Assembly: GCA_902362805.1 (NCBI GenBank) | Contig: CABIXY010000001.1 | Span: forward strand, 186,001-250,000 | Direction of reading: 5' to 3' | DNA: 64,000 nucleotides | Origin: Eubacteriaceae bacterium | GTDB lineage: Bacteria; Bacillota; Clostridia; Peptostreptococcales; Anaerovoracaceae | Shown: positions 51,698-60,979 of the stretch, piece by piece | How the letters are laid out: the number at the start of each line of letters is the position of its first letter | Position numbering within the stretch: position 1 is the stretch's first letter | Position numbers and translations under genes: made by a program | Notes under the pieces: model-generated | Database searches by the model: none | The model's input: the letters and a program-made list of their open reading frames with translations, nothing else | What the model was told of the DNA's origin: nothing

Positions 51698-52138
51698 ATG
51701 ATTTATACACCTTTAACAGAAGCAGCGATGAAGATGGCATATAGAGGACATCACGGACAGACGGATAAGAGCGGCGTTCCGTACATTTTTCATCCTGCCC
51801 ATATCGCAGAAGAGATGAAAGACGAAGTGACAACCTGTGTTGCACTGCTTCACGACATTCTCGAAGATACCATATACAAAAAAGCTGATCTGGCTGAGAA
51901 GTTTCCGCCGGAAGTCGTAGAAGCCGTAATACTTTTGACTCATGGAAAAGAAGATTATTACGATTATATCCGGGCCATCAAAAGCAATCCGATTGCAAAA
52001 GAAGTTAAAATTGCTGACTTGAAGCACAATCTGGATGAATCCAGAAATGCACGTTCACGCTCCGTTACCATCTCTCAAAAGGGCTGGTATAAGGAAAAGT
52101 ATGAGAGAGCCTTGGAAATTCTTTTGGATGAGAAATAA
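51698..52138 (+). CDS. HD-domain hydrolase, Mesh1/SpoT-like
   Basis: A 146-residue single HD domain. HHGQTDKSGVPYIFHPAHIA and LLHDILEDT (HDxxED) match the manganese site of (p)ppGpp hydrolases of the small-alarmone-hydrolase (Mesh1) type. There is no synthetase or TGS domain. Its ribosome site (AGGAGG) lies in the end of the repeat array. It sits between hutU and hutI, so alarmone or nucleotide turnover may be tied to histidine use; that link is inference. Confidence 0.85.
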   Translation: MIYTPLTEAAMKMAYRGHHGQTDKSGVPYIFHPAHIAEEMKDEVTTCVALLHDILEDTIYKKADLAEKFPPEVVEAVILLTHGKEDYYDYIRAIKSNPIAKEVKIADLKHNLDESRNARSRSVTISQKGWYKEKYERALEILLDEK

Positions 52139-52154
52139 TATAGAGGGAAAATAA

Positions 52155-53390
52155 ATGGCGACATTATTAGTGAAAAATATCGGCTGCCTGCAAACGCCAG
52201 TTGGCAGTTACAGCCATAAAGGAGAACAGCAGGCGGAGAACCTGAAGCTGCAGGATGCGGCGATCCTGATCGAGGATGGGGTAATCAAGGAAATTACTTC
52301 AGAGGGAAATCTCCCGACAGATGCGGAAGAAGTGGACGCAGTGATAGATGCCGAGGGCAATCTGGTCACACCGGGGCTGGTAGAAGGTCACACCCACATG
52401 GTCTTCGGCGGTTATCGACAGAATGAGATTCCGCTTAAGCTGAAAGGCGCGGGCTATCTGGATATTCTCAGAGCTGGCGGCGGCATTCTGGACACAGTGC
52501 GAAAGACCAGAGCAGCCAGTTTTGAAGAACTATATCAGAAAACGGAAGGTTTTCTCGATGAGATGATGGGATTCGGTGTCACCACTTGTGAAGCCAAGAG
52601 CGGATATGGTCTCGATTTTGATACAGAAGTCAAGATGCTGGAGGTTCTGAAAAAGCTCAATGAGGATCATCCGATGGATATCGTCTCCACGTTCATGGGC
52701 GCGCATGCGATTCCAGAAGAGTACAAAGACAGGGCGGATGCGTTTATCGACATGCTCTGTGAAAAACTGCTCCCTTATGTAAAAGAACACGATCTGGCCG
52801 AGTTTGCTGACGTATTTACAGAGGATTCGGTTTTCAACTACGAGCAGAGCAGGAGGTATTTGGAATGTGCCAAAGGGTACGGGTTTGACTTGAAAATTCA
52901 TGCGGACGAAATTGAGGCGATCGGCGGTTCTGTGTTGGCTGGGGAAATAGGAGCTGTCAGCTGTGAACACCTGATTGCTATCAATGAAGAGGGTCTTGCT
53001 TCCATGGCTGAGGCAGGAACTACTGCCATGTGCCTGCCGGCAACGTCCTTTTATCTGGGAGCGGATTTTGCGCCAGCGAGAAAGATGATTGAATTGGGAA
53101 TTCCAGTGGCTATGGCATCAGACTTTAACCCGGGTTCCTGTCCATCTCTCAATCTGCAGTTCGTCATGAATCTGGGCTGTCTGAAGTATAAGATGCTGCC
53201 AGAGGAAATTTTGACGGCAGTGACGATTAATCCGGCCTGTGCCATCAATCGTGGCGACAAAGTAGGTACATTGGAGCCGGGCAAGAAAGGTGACCTGGTC
53301 ATCTGGGATGCGCCGAATATGGAAATGTTGTGTTATCGCTTTGGATCAAACTTAGCGTTACAAGTTATAAAGGAAGGGAACTTAGTATAA
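52155..53390 (+). CDS. hutI: Imidazolonepropionase
   Basis: A 411-residue amidohydrolase that opens the imidazolone ring to N-formimino-glutamate. EGHTHMVFGGYR (about residue 78) carries the first metal histidines, KIHADEIEAIGGS (about 248) another, and ASDFNPGSCPS the catalytic Asp. It shares one base with the next start (TAATG), so the two are coupled. Confidence 0.96.
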   Translation: MATLLVKNIGCLQTPVGSYSHKGEQQAENLKLQDAAILIEDGVIKEITSEGNLPTDAEEVDAVIDAEGNLVTPGLVEGHTHMVFGGYRQNEIPLKLKGAGYLDILRAGGGILDTVRKTRAASFEELYQKTEGFLDEMMGFGVTTCEAKSGYGLDFDTEVKMLEVLKKLNEDHPMDIVSTFMGAHAIPEEYKDRADAFIDMLCEKLLPYVKEHDLAEFADVFTEDSVFNYEQSRRYLECAKGYGFDLKIHADEIEAIGGSVLAGEIGAVSCEHLIAINEEGLASMAEAGTTAMCLPATSFYLGADFAPARKMIELGIPVAMASDFNPGSCPSLNLQFVMNLGCLKYKMLPEEILTAVTINPACAINRGDKVGTLEPGKKGDLVIWDAPNMEMLCYRFGSNLALQVIKEGNLV

Positions 53391-54016
53391 TGAAATTAGT
53401 TGATATGCAGGTAAAGGAATATCTCGATGTCTTAAAGTCTGACGCGCCGGCGCCGGGCGGCGGCTCTGTCAGTGCCCTTGCTGGCGCACAGGGCGTAGCG
53501 CTGTTCATGATGGTGGCTGACCTGACCCTTGGCAAGGAAAAGTATGCCGATTATCAGGATGTCTGCCAGAATGCAAAAGAAAAGGGCAAACCTCTCTATG
53601 AGGAACTGCTGGAGGGAATCGATAAGGATACAGAAGCTTTTAACCTGGTTGCGGCTGCATTTAAGATGCCAAAGGAAACTGATGAGGAAAAGGCTGCCAG
53701 AAAGCAGGCCATCGCCGATGGAACCTTAGTTTCTACAGAAGTTCCTTTTAGAACCATGCAGTTGGGTTACGAAGGCCTGATGCTGGCCAAGACCATGATC
53801 GGCAAATCTAACTCCAACGCAGCCAGTGATCTGGGAGTTGCAATCCTCAATCTGACAGGATGCATCAAAGGCGCTTGGCTCAATGTGAAGATCAATCTTC
53901 CAGGCGTCAAAGACGAAGCCAAGGCAAAGTATTATGCCGAGGAAGGGCAGAAGATGTTTGACGAAGCCGATGGCATCGCTCACGAACTTTACAATCAGGT
54001 AGCAGAGAGTTTATAA
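53390..54016 (+). CDS. fchA: Formimidoyltetrahydrofolate cyclodeaminase
   Basis: A 208-residue, mostly helical enzyme that releases ammonia from 5-formimino-THF to give methenyl-THF. PAPGGGSVSALAGAQGVAL (residues 20-38) is the folate-binding loop of the family. It is a free-standing cyclodeaminase, not fused to the transferase as in mammals. ATG 53390 follows AAGGAAGGG; the longer open frame runs inside hutI. Confidence 0.95.
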   Translation: MKLVDMQVKEYLDVLKSDAPAPGGGSVSALAGAQGVALFMMVADLTLGKEKYADYQDVCQNAKEKGKPLYEELLEGIDKDTEAFNLVAAAFKMPKETDEEKAARKQAIADGTLVSTEVPFRTMQLGYEGLMLAKTMIGKSNSNAASDLGVAILNLTGCIKGAWLNVKINLPGVKDEAKAKYYAEEGQKMFDEADGIAHELYNQVAESL

Positions 54017-54040
54017 TTTTTTGTAGATAGGAGATTTAAA

Positions 54041-54949
54041 ATGGCACAGATTATTGAAAGTATACCCAACATCAGTGAGGGAAGAAGACCGGAAGTTATC
54101 GAAGCGTGTGTGGACCAGATCAGAACTACGCCGGGCTGCACACTGCTGAATTATTCATCCGATGAAAGCCACAATAGAACGGTAATCACCTATATCGGCG
54201 ATGCCAAAGGCGTGGAAGAAGCCAGTGTGAAACTGGTAAAGAAAGCAGCTGAATTGATCGATCTGACACAGCATACTGGCGAACATCCGAGAATGGGCGC
54301 TGTTGACGTTATGCCATTTCTGGCCATCAAAGACTGCACCACAGAGGATTGCGTAGAACTTTCCAAAGTTGTAGGTGCGAGAATTGCTGAGGAAGCAGGG
54401 GTACCGGTATTCCTCTATGAATATTCTGCGACAAGACCGGAAAGACAAAATCTGGTCAAAATCAGAAAAGGACAATTCGAAGGGATGGCTGAAAAAGTAC
54501 AAGAACCTGATTGGGAACCTGATTTTGGCGGCAGAAAGATTCATCCTACTGCAGGTGTTATGGCTGTAGGAGCCAGACCGCCACTCGTCGCATATAATCT
54601 GAATCTGAATACCGACGATGTGCAGATTGCCAAGAACATCGCCAAGATTATCAGAGAGAAAGACGGTGGTCTCAAATGCGTCAAGGCCATGGGTTTTGAT
54701 ATTGAAGACGAAGTGACCGGCAAGAAGTACGCACAGGTTTCGATTAACATGACAAACTATGAGCAGACACCACTTTACCGGGTAACGGAACTGGTGAAGG
54801 CTGAAGCAAAGAGATATGGCGTAGTCGTCACTGGTACGGAAATCATCGGCCTCTGTCCGATGAAAGCTCTGGTCGACTCCGCAGAGTATTATCTGCAGAT
54901 AAAAGATTTCGACTTCCGCACACAAGTACTTGAAAATCATATCCTGTAA
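54041..54949 (+). CDS. ftcD: Glutamate formimidoyltransferase
   Basis: A 302-residue transferase moving the formimino group from formiminoglutamate to tetrahydrofolate. The opening IIESIPNISEGRRPEVIEA and HTGEHPRMGAVDVMPF (about residues 80-95, with the catalytic His) are diagnostic. It contains the transferase halves only; the cyclodeaminase is the preceding gene. With FchA it conserves the one-carbon unit, so no HutG is needed. Confidence 0.96.
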   Translation: MAQIIESIPNISEGRRPEVIEACVDQIRTTPGCTLLNYSSDESHNRTVITYIGDAKGVEEASVKLVKKAAELIDLTQHTGEHPRMGAVDVMPFLAIKDCTTEDCVELSKVVGARIAEEAGVPVFLYEYSATRPERQNLVKIRKGQFEGMAEKVQEPDWEPDFGGRKIHPTAGVMAVGARPPLVAYNLNLNTDDVQIAKNIAKIIREKDGGLKCVKAMGFDIEDEVTGKKYAQVSINMTNYEQTPLYRVTELVKAEAKRYGVVVTGTEIIGLCPMKALVDSAEYYLQIKDFDFRTQVLENHIL

Positions 54950-54996
54950 TGATATAAATATAGGGTAGGTAATTTTTGGGTAACAAGGAGCGAAAT

Positions 54997-55665
54997 ATGA
55001 CTGACAGCAATCAATTCTCTAATACATTTTCACTGACTGACGAGATCGCGGACATCATCAGAGATAGAATTCTCAAGGGGGAATATAAGATTGGGGAAAA
55101 GATCAAGGAAAATCAGATAGCGACGGAACTGAGAGTGAGCAGGACGCCCATCAGAGAGGCTTTTAAACAGCTTGAGAACGAGGGTTTGATTGACTACATC
55201 CCCAATAGGGGCTGCTTTGCCAAAGGCTTTACCAAACAGGACATCGAGGACATCTATGCTGTCAGAAAGGCTCTGGAGATTCTTGCCGTGGAATGGGCAG
55301 TCAGCAGGATCACACCAGAGGAGATCGGGGATCTTCAGGATCAGAGCGATCTGATGGAGTTCTATACGACGCGGAAAGACGGACGAAAGGTTCGGGAACT
55401 CAACACGGATTTTCACGATATTATTTACAATGCTACAGGCAGTCGTTTTATGGCCCAGGTTCTGCGCTCCTATAAAGAATATATCGAACAGACCAGAAAG
55501 GTGCTCTTCTATGAGCAGGAATATCTGGATGAAATTTTTCAAGAACACAAGGCAATACTGGACGCCATCAAAGAAGGAGATGCTGCAAACGCCAAAGAAG
55601 CGATGGCAAGACATCTGGATGGGTCCAAGAGAAGAGCACAGGTTGTTTATAAAATAAAAGATTAA
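54997..55665 (+). CDS. GntR family regulator with FCD domain
   Basis: A 222-residue regulator. Residues 10-75 are the GntR winged helix (ATELRVSRTPIREAFKQLENEGLI), residues 85-215 the helical FCD ligand domain with likely metal-binding His and Asp (NTDFHDIIYNATGS and QEHKAILDAI). ATG 54997 is chosen for its AAGGAG site. Placed at the end of the hut cluster, it is the likely regulator, instead of the HutC or HutP found elsewhere. The effector may be urocanate or formiminoglutamate (inference). Confidence 0.9.
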   Translation: MTDSNQFSNTFSLTDEIADIIRDRILKGEYKIGEKIKENQIATELRVSRTPIREAFKQLENEGLIDYIPNRGCFAKGFTKQDIEDIYAVRKALEILAVEWAVSRITPEEIGDLQDQSDLMEFYTTRKDGRKVRELNTDFHDIIYNATGSRFMAQVLRSYKEYIEQTRKVLFYEQEYLDEIFQEHKAILDAIKEGDAANAKEAMARHLDGSKRRAQVVYKIKD

Positions 55666-55727
55666 AAGGCAGAGGCTGCCTGTACTAAGCCAGGTGAGTT
55701 GTCCTCAAAATCTAGTTGAATAAGCAT

Positions 55728-55773
55728 AAACGGCGTAAACATCTATTTTTAGAAATCGTTATGCCGTTTTTTG
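55728..55773 (+). terminator. Terminator of hut cluster
   Basis: AAACGGCGTAAAC pairs with GTTATGCCGTTTTTT over a 17-base loop. Confidence 0.85.
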
Positions 55774-55909
55774 TTTGCAGGAATGATTTAATGCGGAATA
55801 CTATTTATTTTTAGGATGTCTATAAACTGCACGTTCGCAAGACGGATGGAACGTGTGATATAATAATGAAAACATTAACAGAGAACAACATCTAGCGAGG
55901 ATTAAAAGT

Positions 55910-56340
55910 ATGAGTGTAGATTATACTACTGCTTCCGAGATACTGAAGCAGTGGGATTACTTGGAATTAACGGATTCCTTTTGCAGTTATGATACACAAT
56001 GGAATAAAATCTACAAAGAAGGTGCACTGGAACTCCATTTATTGTTGTCGAATCTTAACTTGCAATCAGAAGTCAATTGGGGCTGGTTCATTTTGCTTGT
56101 AGCAAAAACAGGTAAGTGATCTTCTGAGGTGTTAACATTGATCGCAAAGGATTTTGGCTTTGCACACCAAATGTTGTCTATCAATAAGACGTGGGACTAT
56201 AAAGACGATGGAGGATTTTTATCAAACAAAAAATCAGGCATCAGTTCGTAAAATACAAATCGACTGGCAAACAGTAATATCGTTTTCGGAGTTGGTAAAG
56301 ACTTTTCCAGAGGATCAACCAATATTTATCCAGTTGACAT
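55910..56340 (+). pseudogene. Tyrosine recombinase pseudogene, first part
   Basis: Frame 1 reads WGWFILLVAKTG, a stop at 56117-56119, then SEVLTLIAKDFGFAHQ and INKTWDYKDDGGF. A frameshift near 56222 moves to a second frame reading TKNQASVRKIQIDWQTV and FPEDQPIFIQ. This order matches the catalytic domain of phage/ICE-type tyrosine integrases, where the first segment surrounds the catalytic Arg (here lost at the stop). The match breaks off near 56340 and the C-terminal part resumes at about 57577. The N-terminal DNA-binding part is not recognisable. The gene cannot make an active integrase. Confidence 0.8.
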
Positions 56341-56519
56341 TCCTGGATATTGCCACTGTTTCCATTTATTACACCCACTGCCTTTTTACCATTTTCATAT
56401 GATAAAGATGACAGAACGATTTAATCTCCTGCAACATAAGATGATATAGGTAAACATGTATCTAACTATTTGTAGATGTACTGTACCTAACCATATTTAT
56501 GGGAAAGGATTGAGTTAAC

Positions 56520-57158
56520 ATGAAAAACTATACTAATTGTAGCAATTGCGCAGGTTTCATCAATCGTAGTTGTGTTTTTTGCGGCGGTTATGGTTGCAGA
56601 TACTGTTGTCAAGGTCCGGCCGGCCCACAAGGTCCTCAGGGTCCCACTGGCCCTGCCGGTGACGCAAGTTCCGCCTGTTGTGGTTGTAGTGAGCAACTGA
56701 GAAATATAATCCAACAAATCATTGCCCTGTATCCAAATAACGATTTTCTTGTCACTTTGAATAGCGGTGATGCTGTTTTTGGCCGTCCCGGCTCTTTGGT
56801 TACAGGACCAAACGGTCGTACTGGAGTATTTGTAGTAATAAATCCCACAAATTTAGAGCAATATCTGTCCATCTGCAGCATCGACACGATTCGGATTGAT
56901 AATGCAACGTATAATGAGGCCATTGCTTATTTGCCAGAACCAGTTCCCGCTCCGACAGACTGTTGCGCTGATTGCGAATCGACCATTCGCTCTCTCCTGC
57001 CTGTTGGAACACCTGACGTTACTATAATCACCAACACTCAAACTCCATCAGTAGGAACGGTTATTAGAAATGAATATGGTATAATCGTACTTGCTAATGA
57101 AGCTGAAAACAATATCACCTTTATATCTTCGTGTAGTATAGATCTATTTTCCATCTGA
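56520..57158 (+). CDS. Short collagen-like, cysteine-rich exosporium-type protein
   Basis: A 212-residue protein. The N-terminal region is Cys-rich (CSNCAG, CVFCGGYGCRYCC, residues 6-30), followed by a short collagen repeat GPAGPQGPQGPTGPAGD (32-48), a CCGC motif and a beta-rich C-terminal domain (about 60-212) that could trimerise. Collagen-like proteins of this kind coat clostridial spores or the exosporium. No signal peptide, which also fits spore-coat assembly in the mother cell. It has a GGAAAGGA site. It lies inside the interval that splits the integrase pseudogene. Confidence 0.82.
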   Translation: MKNYTNCSNCAGFINRSCVFCGGYGCRYCCQGPAGPQGPQGPTGPAGDASSACCGCSEQLRNIIQQIIALYPNNDFLVTLNSGDAVFGRPGSLVTGPNGRTGVFVVINPTNLEQYLSICSIDTIRIDNATYNEAIAYLPEPVPAPTDCCADCESTIRSLLPVGTPDVTIITNTQTPSVGTVIRNEYGIIVLANEAENNITFISSCSIDLFSI

Positions 57159-57166
57159 AGCATGTA

Positions 57167-57192
57167 GCGGGCGGACATAAGTGTCCGCCCGT
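57167..57192 (+). terminator. GC-rich hairpin after collagen-like gene
   Basis: GCGGGCGGACA (57167-57177) pairs with TGTCCGCCCGT (57182-57192). There is no long T tract, so it may be a weak terminator or a protective 3' hairpin. Confidence 0.65.
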
Positions 57193-57217
57193 TATACTGT
57201 AAAGGAGGGTATGCAAT

Positions 57218-57325
57218 ATGGAAAATGCAGGTTTGGGAGATGATATATGGCTTCTGGCCTGCCATACGCAGATAGTATCTCCCTCTTCCCTTCCATATCC
57301 CGAATCAGCTGTAACACTCGATTGA
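57218..57325 (+). CDS. Possible 35-codon open frame, unknown
   Basis: ATG 57218 follows a strong AAAGGAGGG (57201-57209); the frame starts MENAGLGDDIWLLACH and stops at 57325. The spacing of 8 bases is good, but there is no family match and the length is near chance. It may be the start of a gene broken by the rearrangement around the split integrase. Confidence 0.35.
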   Translation: MENAGLGDDIWLLACHTQIVSPSSLPYPESAVTLD

Positions 57326-57576
57326 AAAAAACAGCCTTTTTTTATCTGCTCTAAAAATAATATTGGCATGTTATAGGTTTTAACTGTGCATTGCGCATGT
57401 GGATATCTTTGATATGTATAAATGCGGCATCCTGGTCCATCTTGCAGAGTTGTTCCTTCCGTGGACGCTAGCTGCCTGCCGTCATAAATGGATCTGACAC
57501 TTCAGACATGGCCTTTTTGTTTTACGCAGTCATGAACGAACTCAATAGAATTTTTTAATTTCTGTCGAATTTGATT
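57326..57576. other. Unassigned stretch before integrase remnant
   Basis: Nothing assignable on plus. The minus strand has one frame without stops from about 57501 to 57124, but it runs through the hairpin at 57167-57192 and into the collagen-like gene, so I do not call it. Confidence 0.4.
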
Positions 57577-57758
57577 ATCGCCATTGCTGTCATACCCATG
57601 CATCTTTGCTGTTGCTTGCGGGGCCTCAATCGCAAGTGTTGCACGAAGACTAGGCCATGCAAGCATGACGACAACGCAAAAGACCTATCTCCATATTATT
57701 CAAGAGCTGGAGAATCAAGACATGGATATTGTAATGCGCTCTTTATCCGGATTAAGTT
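57577..57758 (+). pseudogene. Tyrosine recombinase pseudogene, C-terminal part
   Basis: One frame reads CHTHASLLLLAG; after a frameshift near 57622 another reads GASIASVARRLGHASM, then TTTQKTYLHIIQELENQD, ending LSGLS with TAG at 57756-57758. These are the HxxR-type box (the Arg is replaced), the RLGH histidine and the catalytic Tyr of integrases. With 55910-56340 it makes most of one catalytic domain, so about 1.2 kb has been inserted or rearranged between the halves. Confidence 0.85.
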
Positions 57759-57872
57759 AGTACCCTAAGTCATATCCATTTATTTCAAGAGTTTTGCCGT
57801 TTTTGTTGAAATACATAGCCATTATATAGTATTATAGAAAGATACTCAAATATATAAAGGCAGGAGAAAACC

Positions 57873-60386
57873 ATGACATACAGCTTTAGCATCATACCAG
57901 TTATTGCGCTCCTTTGCTATACCTTTCAACTGATATCTCTTCTGACTGCGAAACGGAACAGCCAGATCGACGGATTTATGGGTCTACTGCTCACAATGAT
58001 CATATGGACAGGCGGTTCCTGGTTTATGCGGATGGGCTACTGGCCATCCGTTGGTTTTTGGTTTCACGTATCGCTGACCGGCCTTTTGACAATCCCGCTT
58101 GCTTTCTTTATCTTTCTGAGAAGATTTATGGAAGTAGAAAAAACCTACCACATTCATCTCTGGTTAGCGGCCATTGTGTTGCTGCTTGTCTTCAACTACA
58201 AAACAGAGCTTCTTCTAAAGGCGCCAGAAGTAATCAGCTCCGCGACAGGAGATGCCTATGTATACGACTTCTCATGGCCAGTCATCTTCTTTTTTATCTG
58301 TGCGGCAGGCGCTTTGTTTGAATGTGCTAGAATGGCCCGAGAAAACGGCAGCAAGAATGCCTTTCTCAGAAAACAGCTCCAACCGATCTGGCTGGGACTT
58401 TTTATGTTAATCATGGGCAATAGCTTGATTCTCTGTCCCCTATTCAAAGGGGTTCCTATCGATATCTGTTCGGGGATATTCATGGCGGGGTGCTTGTATT
58501 ATGCGCTCTATAAGAAAAGATTATTTAAGTTGGATGCTTTGATGTCGAAGGCAAACTGTTATTGTGTGGCTTTTCTATTTTCTATGTTGATTATATATCG
58601 CATCATTCCTGAGTATGAAAAGTTTTTGCTGAAGTCATTTTCCATGTCGGAAACAAAAATTACGATTTTTATTGCTTTTACCGTCAGCGTTGTTACGATT
58701 TTAATCTATATGGTTCTGCATCTTATTCTGGACAAAATCTTCGAAAAAGAAGTGAACGTTCAGTCAAAGAGTATCGTAGATTTCAGTAAAAAGATGTCTA
58801 ACCTTATGAGCCTTGCGGAAATTCTTTCTGAGTTGATGGAGGTCATCGCAGACACGATTTCTTCTGAATATATCTACATTTTTCTGAAGGATGAAAGAGG
58901 GGATTTTCAGCTGAAACTGAGCAATGCGAAGCTCTTCGGCGGCTATACGGTGTCTGCCGATACTGACTTTATCCGTCTGCTGAAGGATGCCAACGGTCAC
59001 ATGCTGCTGAAAGACTATATGGAGACTTCTTATTACTGGGACTTGAGCGAGGAGGAGAGGAAGCATCTGCTGGACAGCCAAATTGAGTGCTTCGTAGGTA
59101 TTGGCGATGAGAAGGGATCTCTCGGCATTATTTTGTTGTCTGCAAAGAGCAATGGGCGTCACTACACGCAGAAAGATGTCAGTTTCCTTTCGTCCATTAA
59201 TTCTGTGGCCTCTATCGCCATCAAAAACTCCAGTCTTTATGAGACTGCATATGAAGAAGCGCGAAAGGATTATCTGACAGGGGTTGCTAACCGTAAATGT
59301 TTCTATGAGACGATGCAGTCCTGCTGCTCGCAGGGAAATTATGCCTTCGGAACGCTGCTGGTGATCAACGTAGATGATTTTAAGCTGTACAACCAGCTTT
59401 ACGGGGATGAGGCCGGAGATGAAGCGCTGAGAAAAATTGCGCAGATTATACAGACGGAGATTACTGGGGAATGTGTTATCGCCCGGTTCAGTGGAAAGGA
59501 GTTTGCCGTTCTTTTGCCGGAGCGTACTACCGATGAGGTAAAAGCCTTAGCGGAGGATATTTCTTTAAAAATAAGAGAGATGAACCACACCGCAGATAAA
59601 GCAGGAGAATATGCGCTGAAAGCGTTGACCGTCAGTTGTGGTATTGCGACAGGTGTCTGCCCCCTGGACGATTATCACGAACTGATTAATCAGGCTAATA
59701 TGGCAGTTTATTATGCGAAACAGGCCGGGAAAAATCGGGTGATGATTTATAAAGAAGGACAGAACGGCAGCGAGGATAAATCCTTTGAGATGACTTACCA
59801 GCCGGGGATTTATTCGGAGTATTCTACGACAATCTATGCTCTCACTGCCGCGATTGACGCCAAGGACCACTATACGTTCAGCCATTCTGAAAATGTGGCG
59901 TATTATTCGCGAGAGCTGGCAAAGGCGTACGGCATGAATGAAGAAGGGATTAATGTTGTCTATGAAGCAGGGCTCTTGCACGATATTGGCAAAATCGGCA
60001 TCAACGAGGAAATTCTCAACAAACCCGGCAAGCTGACAGAGGAAGAGTACGAGGTTATGAAGACGCATGTGAGTCTTTCTATCGGCATTATCCGCCATCT
60101 GCCATCCTTGGATTACGTAATTCCTGCTGTCATCGGGCATCACGAGCGATATGACGGCCAGGGATATCCCAGAGGCATCGGAGGCAAAGATATCCCGCTT
60201 ATGGCAAGGATTCTTTGCATTGCAGATTCTTTCGACGCCATGGTATCGAAGAGAAGTTATAAAGAGGAAATGGCTGTGGACAAAGCACTGCATATTATCA
60301 CAAATGAAGCTGGCCGCCAGTTTGATCCCCAGTTGGCACCGATTTTTGTAAACCTCATCAAGAATAAAACCATAGAAGTGAGGTAG
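57873..60386 (+). CDS. Membrane GGDEF/HD-GYP cyclic di-GMP protein
   Basis: An 837-residue protein. About seven N-terminal membrane helices (1-225, histidine-kinase 7TM-like), one more near 255-290, a GAF-like domain (about 310-460), a GGDEF domain (about 465-625) and an HD-GYP domain (about 645-835). GGDEF is degenerate: RFSGKEF (Ser540-Phe544), so cyclase activity is doubtful. HD-GYP is intact: LLHDIGKIG (His703, Asp704) and HHERYDGQGYP, so it should hydrolyse cyclic di-GMP. The dead GGDEF domain may bind GTP and tune the phosphodiesterase. Confidence 0.9.
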   Translation: MTYSFSIIPVIALLCYTFQLISLLTAKRNSQIDGFMGLLLTMIIWTGGSWFMRMGYWPSVGFWFHVSLTGLLTIPLAFFIFLRRFMEVEKTYHIHLWLAAIVLLLVFNYKTELLLKAPEVISSATGDAYVYDFSWPVIFFFICAAGALFECARMARENGSKNAFLRKQLQPIWLGLFMLIMGNSLILCPLFKGVPIDICSGIFMAGCLYYALYKKRLFKLDALMSKANCYCVAFLFSMLIIYRIIPEYEKFLLKSFSMSETKITIFIAFTVSVVTILIYMVLHLILDKIFEKEVNVQSKSIVDFSKKMSNLMSLAEILSELMEVIADTISSEYIYIFLKDERGDFQLKLSNAKLFGGYTVSADTDFIRLLKDANGHMLLKDYMETSYYWDLSEEERKHLLDSQIECFVGIGDEKGSLGIILLSAKSNGRHYTQKDVSFLSSINSVASIAIKNSSLYETAYEEARKDYLTGVANRKCFYETMQSCCSQGNYAFGTLLVINVDDFKLYNQLYGDEAGDEALRKIAQIIQTEITGECVIARFSGKEFAVLLPERTTDEVKALAEDISLKIREMNHTADKAGEYALKALTVSCGIATGVCPLDDYHELINQANMAVYYAKQAGKNRVMIYKEGQNGSEDKSFEMTYQPGIYSEYSTTIYALTAAIDAKDHYTFSHSENVAYYSRELAKAYGMNEEGINVVYEAGLLHDIGKIGINEEILNKPGKLTEEEYEVMKTHVSLSIGIIRHLPSLDYVIPAVIGHHERYDGQGYPRGIGGKDIPLMARILCIADSFDAMVSKRSYKEEMAVDKALHIITNEAGRQFDPQLAPIFVNLIKNKTIEVR

Positions 60387-60398
60387 AATCGCTGCTAT

Positions 60399-60455
60399 AA
60401 AAATACAGAGCCGATAACTGACAGGTGGAACTGCAGTTACCGGCTCTGTATTTTT
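60399..60455. terminator. Bidirectional terminator
   Basis: AAAAATACAGAGCCG and CGGCTCTGTATTTTT form a long stem continued by TAACTG/CAGTTA. It separates the HD-GYP gene from the convergent lipoprotein gene. Confidence 0.93.
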
Positions 60456-60499
60456 GAACTCTTATGATCATTCATGAAGATTCATTGACAACGGAAGGG

Positions 60500-60919
60500 C
60501 TACTTTTTGAAGACCCATTCCAAGGTATCCCCATCCTTCAATATTTTTTCGTTTTCTGGGGTTTTGCACAATTCGCCGTTGATCTTATACTGCCAGTGCC
60601 TCTTGGCGGCATAATCTCCGTTGGTTACGCCGTTGATGCCCTGAATGGAAGCATCGGTTGTTTCAACTGTTACAGGGAGCTCGTTGACATTGCAGTAAAG
60701 CTGGATTGCGTCCAGCACCGTAGAGTCTTCCTCAATTTTAAAATCAGCTTCTTCCACGTCCTCAATTCCAGACTTTGCTGGATAATCTATACTGAGGGTT
60801 ATTCTGATTGGATGTACAATTGGTGTCTCTTCCTTTTCCTTTCCACAGCCCGTGATGAGGAAAATAGAAGAGATCAATAACATGCATATTATTAAATTGG
60901 TCAAAATTTTCTTTTTCAT
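60500..60919 (-). CDS. DUF4430 lipoprotein
   Basis: A 139-residue lipoprotein. The signal ends at a lipobox LITGC (about Cys25). The rest is a DUF4430 domain, the fold found at the C-terminus of transcobalamin/intrinsic factor, with the WQYKINGELC strand and GDTLEWVF end. Alone it may bind a small ligand or another surface protein at the membrane. It begins about 50 bp downstream of the amidohydrolase gene. Confidence 0.87.
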   Translation of the reverse strand: MKKKILTNLIICMLLISSIFLITGCGKEKEETPIVHPIRITLSIDYPAKSGIEDVEEADFKIEEDSTVLDAIQLYCNVNELPVTVETTDASIQGINGVTNGDYAAKRHWQYKINGELCKTPENEKILKDGDTLEWVFKK

Positions 60920-60979
60920 GTCCGTCTCCTCGCGCTCGGTTAGAAATATTTATACTAGTATAACATAAAACGAAGAAGA

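Noticed and set aside
51171..51845. Minus-strand frames (up to 224 codons) across the 51.5-kb repeats
   Set aside because: They overlap the ends of hutU and the HD gene and exist because the periods are multiples of three.
54155..54940. 261-codon minus-strand frame opposite ftcD
   Set aside because: Shadow frame; the plus strand encodes a clear FtcD.
57124..57501. Minus-strand frame of about 126 codons without stops
   Set aside because: It runs through the hairpin after the collagen-like gene and into that gene, and I recognise no family.
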